Shown here: in pieces, positions 7,903 through 9,740 of the stretch
Layout: the number at the start of each line of letters is the position of its first letter
How positions within the stretch are numbered: the stretch's first letter is position 1
Origin: Pseudomonadota bacterium
Lineage (GTDB): Bacteria; Pseudomonadota; Gammaproteobacteria; DAOUQR01
DNA length: 9,740 bases
Assembly: GCA_030625525.1 (NCBI GenBank)
Contig: DAOUQR010000018.1
Span: 1-9,740, forward strand
Reading direction: 5' to 3'
Program-made: the position numbers and the translations under genes
The notes under the pieces: generated by a model
Databases searched by the model: none
The model's input: only the letters and a program-made list of their open reading frames with translations
What the model was told of the DNA's origin: nothing

Positions 7903-7935
7903 AAGAGCGGGCCCTGTGCCCGCTCTTTTTCTTTT
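7903..7935 (+). terminator. Intrinsic terminator after rho
   Basis: The stem AAGAGCGGGC (7903-7912) pairs perfectly with GCCCGCTCTT (7918-7927) around a CCTGT loop, and the T-rich run TTTTT-C-TTTT follows directly (7926-7935). It lies 5 bp after the rho stop codon and is the clearest terminator in the window. It would separate rho from the ubiD remnant and the glycosyltransferase pair, which therefore need a promoter further downstream. Confidence 0.93.
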
Positions 7936-7952
7936 AAACGAAATCACTATCT

Positions 7953-8024
7953 ATGCAATACGATGACCTTCGTAAAGATTGATGGCACCTCGAACAACAA
8001 AAACAATTAAAATGAAGAATATAA
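7953..8024 (+). pseudogene. ubiD: Remnant of the ubiD N-terminus, with in-frame stops
   Basis: UbiD is the prenylated-FMN-dependent 3-octaprenyl-4-hydroxybenzoate decarboxylase of ubiquinone synthesis. Starting at the ATG at 7953, the frame reads MQYDDLRKD, stop, WHLEQQKQLK, stop, RI, stop. This lines up without gaps with the UbiD start as I recall it from E. coli (MKYNDLRDF, then LEQQGELKRI): M-Y-DLR and LEQQ--LK fall at the right spacing, and a TGA stands where an Arg codon is expected, consistent with CGA to TGA. The remaining ~460 codons are gone, and the sequence passes straight into the glycosyltransferase start. The position just after rho matches the trxA-rho-ubiD order I recall from Pseudomonas. 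Only about 20 codons survive, so chance resemblance cannot be fully excluded, but motif spacing and synteny agree. Confidence 0.65.
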
Positions 8025-8026
8025 CG

Positions 8027-8764
8027 ATGAATATTACCGGTTCTATTATTACTTTAAATGAAGAAAAATTGATTGCGAAGTGCATCAAGTCACTTCAAAA
8101 AGTCTGTAACGAAATTATTGTTGTTGATTCAAATAGCACAGACAGAACGGTTGAAATCGCTAAAGAAATGGGTGCGAAGGTTATTCAACAAGACTTTTTA
8201 GGGGACGGCCCGCAAAAAGCTTTCGGAGTGCAGTTTGCAACAAACGATTGGATTTTAAGTTTAGATGCAGATGAACGACTAGATGACGATGCCGTTGCTG
8301 CTATCGAAGAAATTAATTTGATCAAAACAGATGTGGCTTATGCATTGAAACGCAAAAATTTTTTAGGCGACCACTGGATGAAAAGCAGGGTGTTTTATCC
8401 GGATTATGTGACCCGACTTTATAATAAAAACTCAGCCACTTATTCTGACAGCAAATATCACGCCACGGTCAATGCAACAAAAATTGAAAAGCTTAATGCC
8501 AATATTATTCACTTCACGTATAAAAATTATGAAGACTGGACGGCACGAATTAATTCACTCACCAGTTATGATGCCTGGGCTTTAAAAGACAAAGGTAAAC
8601 AACCGTCAAAATCCGCACCACTCGTGCACGCGCTGATCGCCGGCTTTCGTTGTTTTATTTTAAAAGGCGGACTTTTCCAAGGGCGTGATGGGATCGATGC
8701 CGGCATGACAACAATGTTTAGGACGTATTTAAAATACGCGAAACTGAATGAACTTTACCAATGA
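8027..8764 (+). CDS. Family 2 glycosyltransferase, WaaE/KdtX-like (LPS core)
   Basis: This is probably a cytoplasmic-face enzyme adding a sugar from a nucleotide-sugar donor to the lipopolysaccharide inner core. The protein (245 residues) opens with ITGSIITLNEEKLI, carries VVDSNSTDRT at 32-41 and the metal-binding DAD in SLDADER at 80-82. The GDGPQKAFGVQFATNDW segment and the C-terminal ILKGGLFQGRDGIDAG resemble WaaE/KdtX. Longer starts exist (TTG 7979, ATG 7982, ATG 8012), but their extra codons overlap the ubiD remnant and add residues before the usual fold start. GAAGA at 8014-8018 is 8 nt before the ATG at 8027, so that start is preferred. Its stop overlaps the next start as ATGA, implying translational coupling. 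Acceptor and sugar cannot be read from the sequence. No clear promoter was found between the rho terminator and this gene. Confidence 0.9.
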   Translation: MNITGSIITLNEEKLIAKCIKSLQKVCNEIIVVDSNSTDRTVEIAKEMGAKVIQQDFLGDGPQKAFGVQFATNDWILSLDADERLDDDAVAAIEEINLIKTDVAYALKRKNFLGDHWMKSRVFYPDYVTRLYNKNSATYSDSKYHATVNATKIEKLNANIIHFTYKNYEDWTARINSLTSYDAWALKDKGKQPSKSAPLVHALIAGFRCFILKGGLFQGRDGIDAGMTTMFRTYLKYAKLNELYQ

Positions 8765-9740
8765 TTACTTTTTCAAAAACAAATCACAAACAAAACATTC
8801 TGAATCTAGCCGCCGTGTTAGCCCTCGCGGGTTTGTTTTTCATCCCGGTCTCACCCAGTCTAAATGCGCTACTCGTTGTCGCCGCATTGTTAACGTTGCT
8901 TGCTGGTCAATGGCGCGAACAATGGAAACTTTTGACAAATCATAGCGCGATGAATTTGCTTGCAGTCTCTTTGCTGATTTTGTTTTTCATCGGCGCATTT
9001 CATAACCCATTTGGTTTGAGCTCAGGACTAAAAGGATTTTATAAGTATTTAACGCATTTTGTTATTTTGTTTTTTTTACCCATCGCTTTTATTCACCAAC
9101 AGAAACGTCGTTTGGCATACAATGCAATTATACTTAGTGCTGTTTTAACCGCCGCTTTTTCTGTGCTTTGTTATTTGTTACCACAAACTGCGAAGCACTA
9201 TTTGCATCGAAGCGCAGCACATTTATATGCGCCGATCCCTTACGGCATACTGCTTGCCTATAGTGTTTTCATGCTAGCTCATCGCATCATTGACGAACCA
9301 CCCTATCGCTATATGTACTTATTGTGTTTGCCCGTTTTATTATTTACGTTGTTTTATATCAACATTGAACGCACCGGCATAGTGGTCTTATTAGCATTAG
9401 TTTTGTTATTTACATTTCAACGCTGGGGAATAAAAGGCATGCTCGTTGGCGGCTTGATCACACTCACCAGTTTATTTGTCGTATATAAAACATCGGTTTT
9501 ATTTCGCATAAAACTTCATAATGTTGTTACGACTGTGACCGATTACGAAAACAATCAAAAAACCTCGGTAGGTTATCGACTGACTTTTTTGACGGCTAGC
9601 ATCGATCGATTAAAAGAAAAACCAATGGGGTATGGTACCGGTTTATATACACATGGTATTGGAACACCTGGAACTGATCCACATCTTCGAAACGGCATCA
9701 CGAATCCAGAAAATAGTTATTTGCATGTTGCCTTACAAAT
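8761..9740 (+). CDS. O-antigen ligase/polymerase-like membrane protein (3' end outside window)
   Basis: This is a polytopic inner-membrane protein of the Wzy_C/WaaL class, which transfers O-chain from its lipid carrier onto lipid A-core or polymerises repeat units. From the ATG at 8761 the frame stays open to the window end (326 residues visible). Around nine hydrophobic segments can be seen, roughly at 12-30, 34-50, 63-80, 96-112, 120-140, 158-173, 184-200, 205-218 and 226-242. After them comes the start of the large periplasmic loop with GYRLTFLTASIDRLKEKP, GYGTGLYTHG and NPENSYLHVAL, the characteristic Wzy_C region. ERTG at 203-206 places an arginine as expected for ligases, where an Arg near this point is functionally important. 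The start overlaps the stop of the upstream glycosyltransferase by four bases (ATGA). Ligase versus polymerase cannot be decided without the C-terminus and wider locus. Confidence 0.88.
   Translation, partial: MITFSKTNHKQNILNLAAVLALAGLFFIPVSPSLNALLVVAALLTLLAGQWREQWKLLTNHSAMNLLAVSLLILFFIGAFHNPFGLSSGLKGFYKYLTHFVILFFLPIAFIHQQKRRLAYNAIILSAVLTAAFSVLCYLLPQTAKHYLHRSAAHLYAPIPYGILLAYSVFMLAHRIIDEPPYRYMYLLCLPVLLFTLFYINIERTGIVVLLALVLLFTFQRWGIKGMLVGGLITLTSLFVVYKTSVLFRIKLHNVVTTVTDYENNQKTSVGYRLTFLTASIDRLKEKPMGYGTGLYTHGIGTPGTDPHLRNGITNPENSYLHVALQ

Noticed and set aside
7979..8026. 16-residue N-terminal extension of the glycosyltransferase from TTG 7979 or ATG 7982
   Set aside because: These codons lie in the ubiD remnant in a different frame, lack a good ribosome-binding site, and precede the usual start of the family fold.
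8748..8945. 65-codon frame overlapping the start of the ligase-like gene
   Set aside because: It is an alternative frame of the membrane-protein gene, which is supported by ATGA coupling and the Wzy_C motifs.

Overview
The window comes from a gammaproteobacterium of moderate-to-low GC. The evidence is a set of housekeeping proteins close to those of Escherichia coli and Pseudomonas: a Rho that aligns with E. coli Rho without gaps over nearly its whole length, a GlnK-type P-II protein, ComM/YifB, thioredoxin and polyphosphate kinase. Gene decay, a core gene order broken up by unrecognised proteins, and possible secretion- or host-related features in those proteins fit a host-associated lineage such as Legionellales/Coxiellaceae. 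That assignment is inference; no marker in the window settles it.

Layout. Positions 2-1042 (+) are the C-terminal half of polyphosphate kinase 1. Convergent to it, a minus-strand pair holds a P-II protein (2685-3023) and, 28 bp downstream, an unrecognised 528-residue protein with two glycine-rich hydrophobic blocks and a very acidic tail (1070-2656). Divergent from the P-II gene is a decayed ubiK (about 3059-3199), followed by an intact comM (3234-4760) whose stop codon lies in the loop of a 12-bp palindrome. A second unrecognised minus-strand gene (4790-5956, 388 residues, lysine-rich patches) is separated by a 175-bp intergenic region from trxA (6132-6458). Next come a hairpin and C-rich leader, rho (6635-7897) and a textbook intrinsic terminator. 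Directly after it is a stop-riddled remnant of the start of ubiD (7953-8024). It runs into a translationally coupled pair for surface polysaccharide: a WaaE/KdtX-like glycosyltransferase (8027-8764) and an O-antigen ligase/polymerase-like membrane protein (8761 to the window end).

How the genes relate. The core genes cover polyphosphate synthesis, nitrogen signalling, DNA uptake and recombination, redox control and transcription termination. The two LPS-type genes probably act together on lipopolysaccharide core or O-chain. The strongest unexpected signal is that two ubiquinone-biosynthesis genes, ubiK and ubiD, both survive only as fossils, each at the position expected from gammaproteobacterial gene order (glnK/ubiK/comM and trxA-rho-ubiD). 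I found no CRISPR array, tRNA, rRNA, transposase gene or defence system. The two unrecognised minus-strand proteins are the best places to look for undescribed biology.
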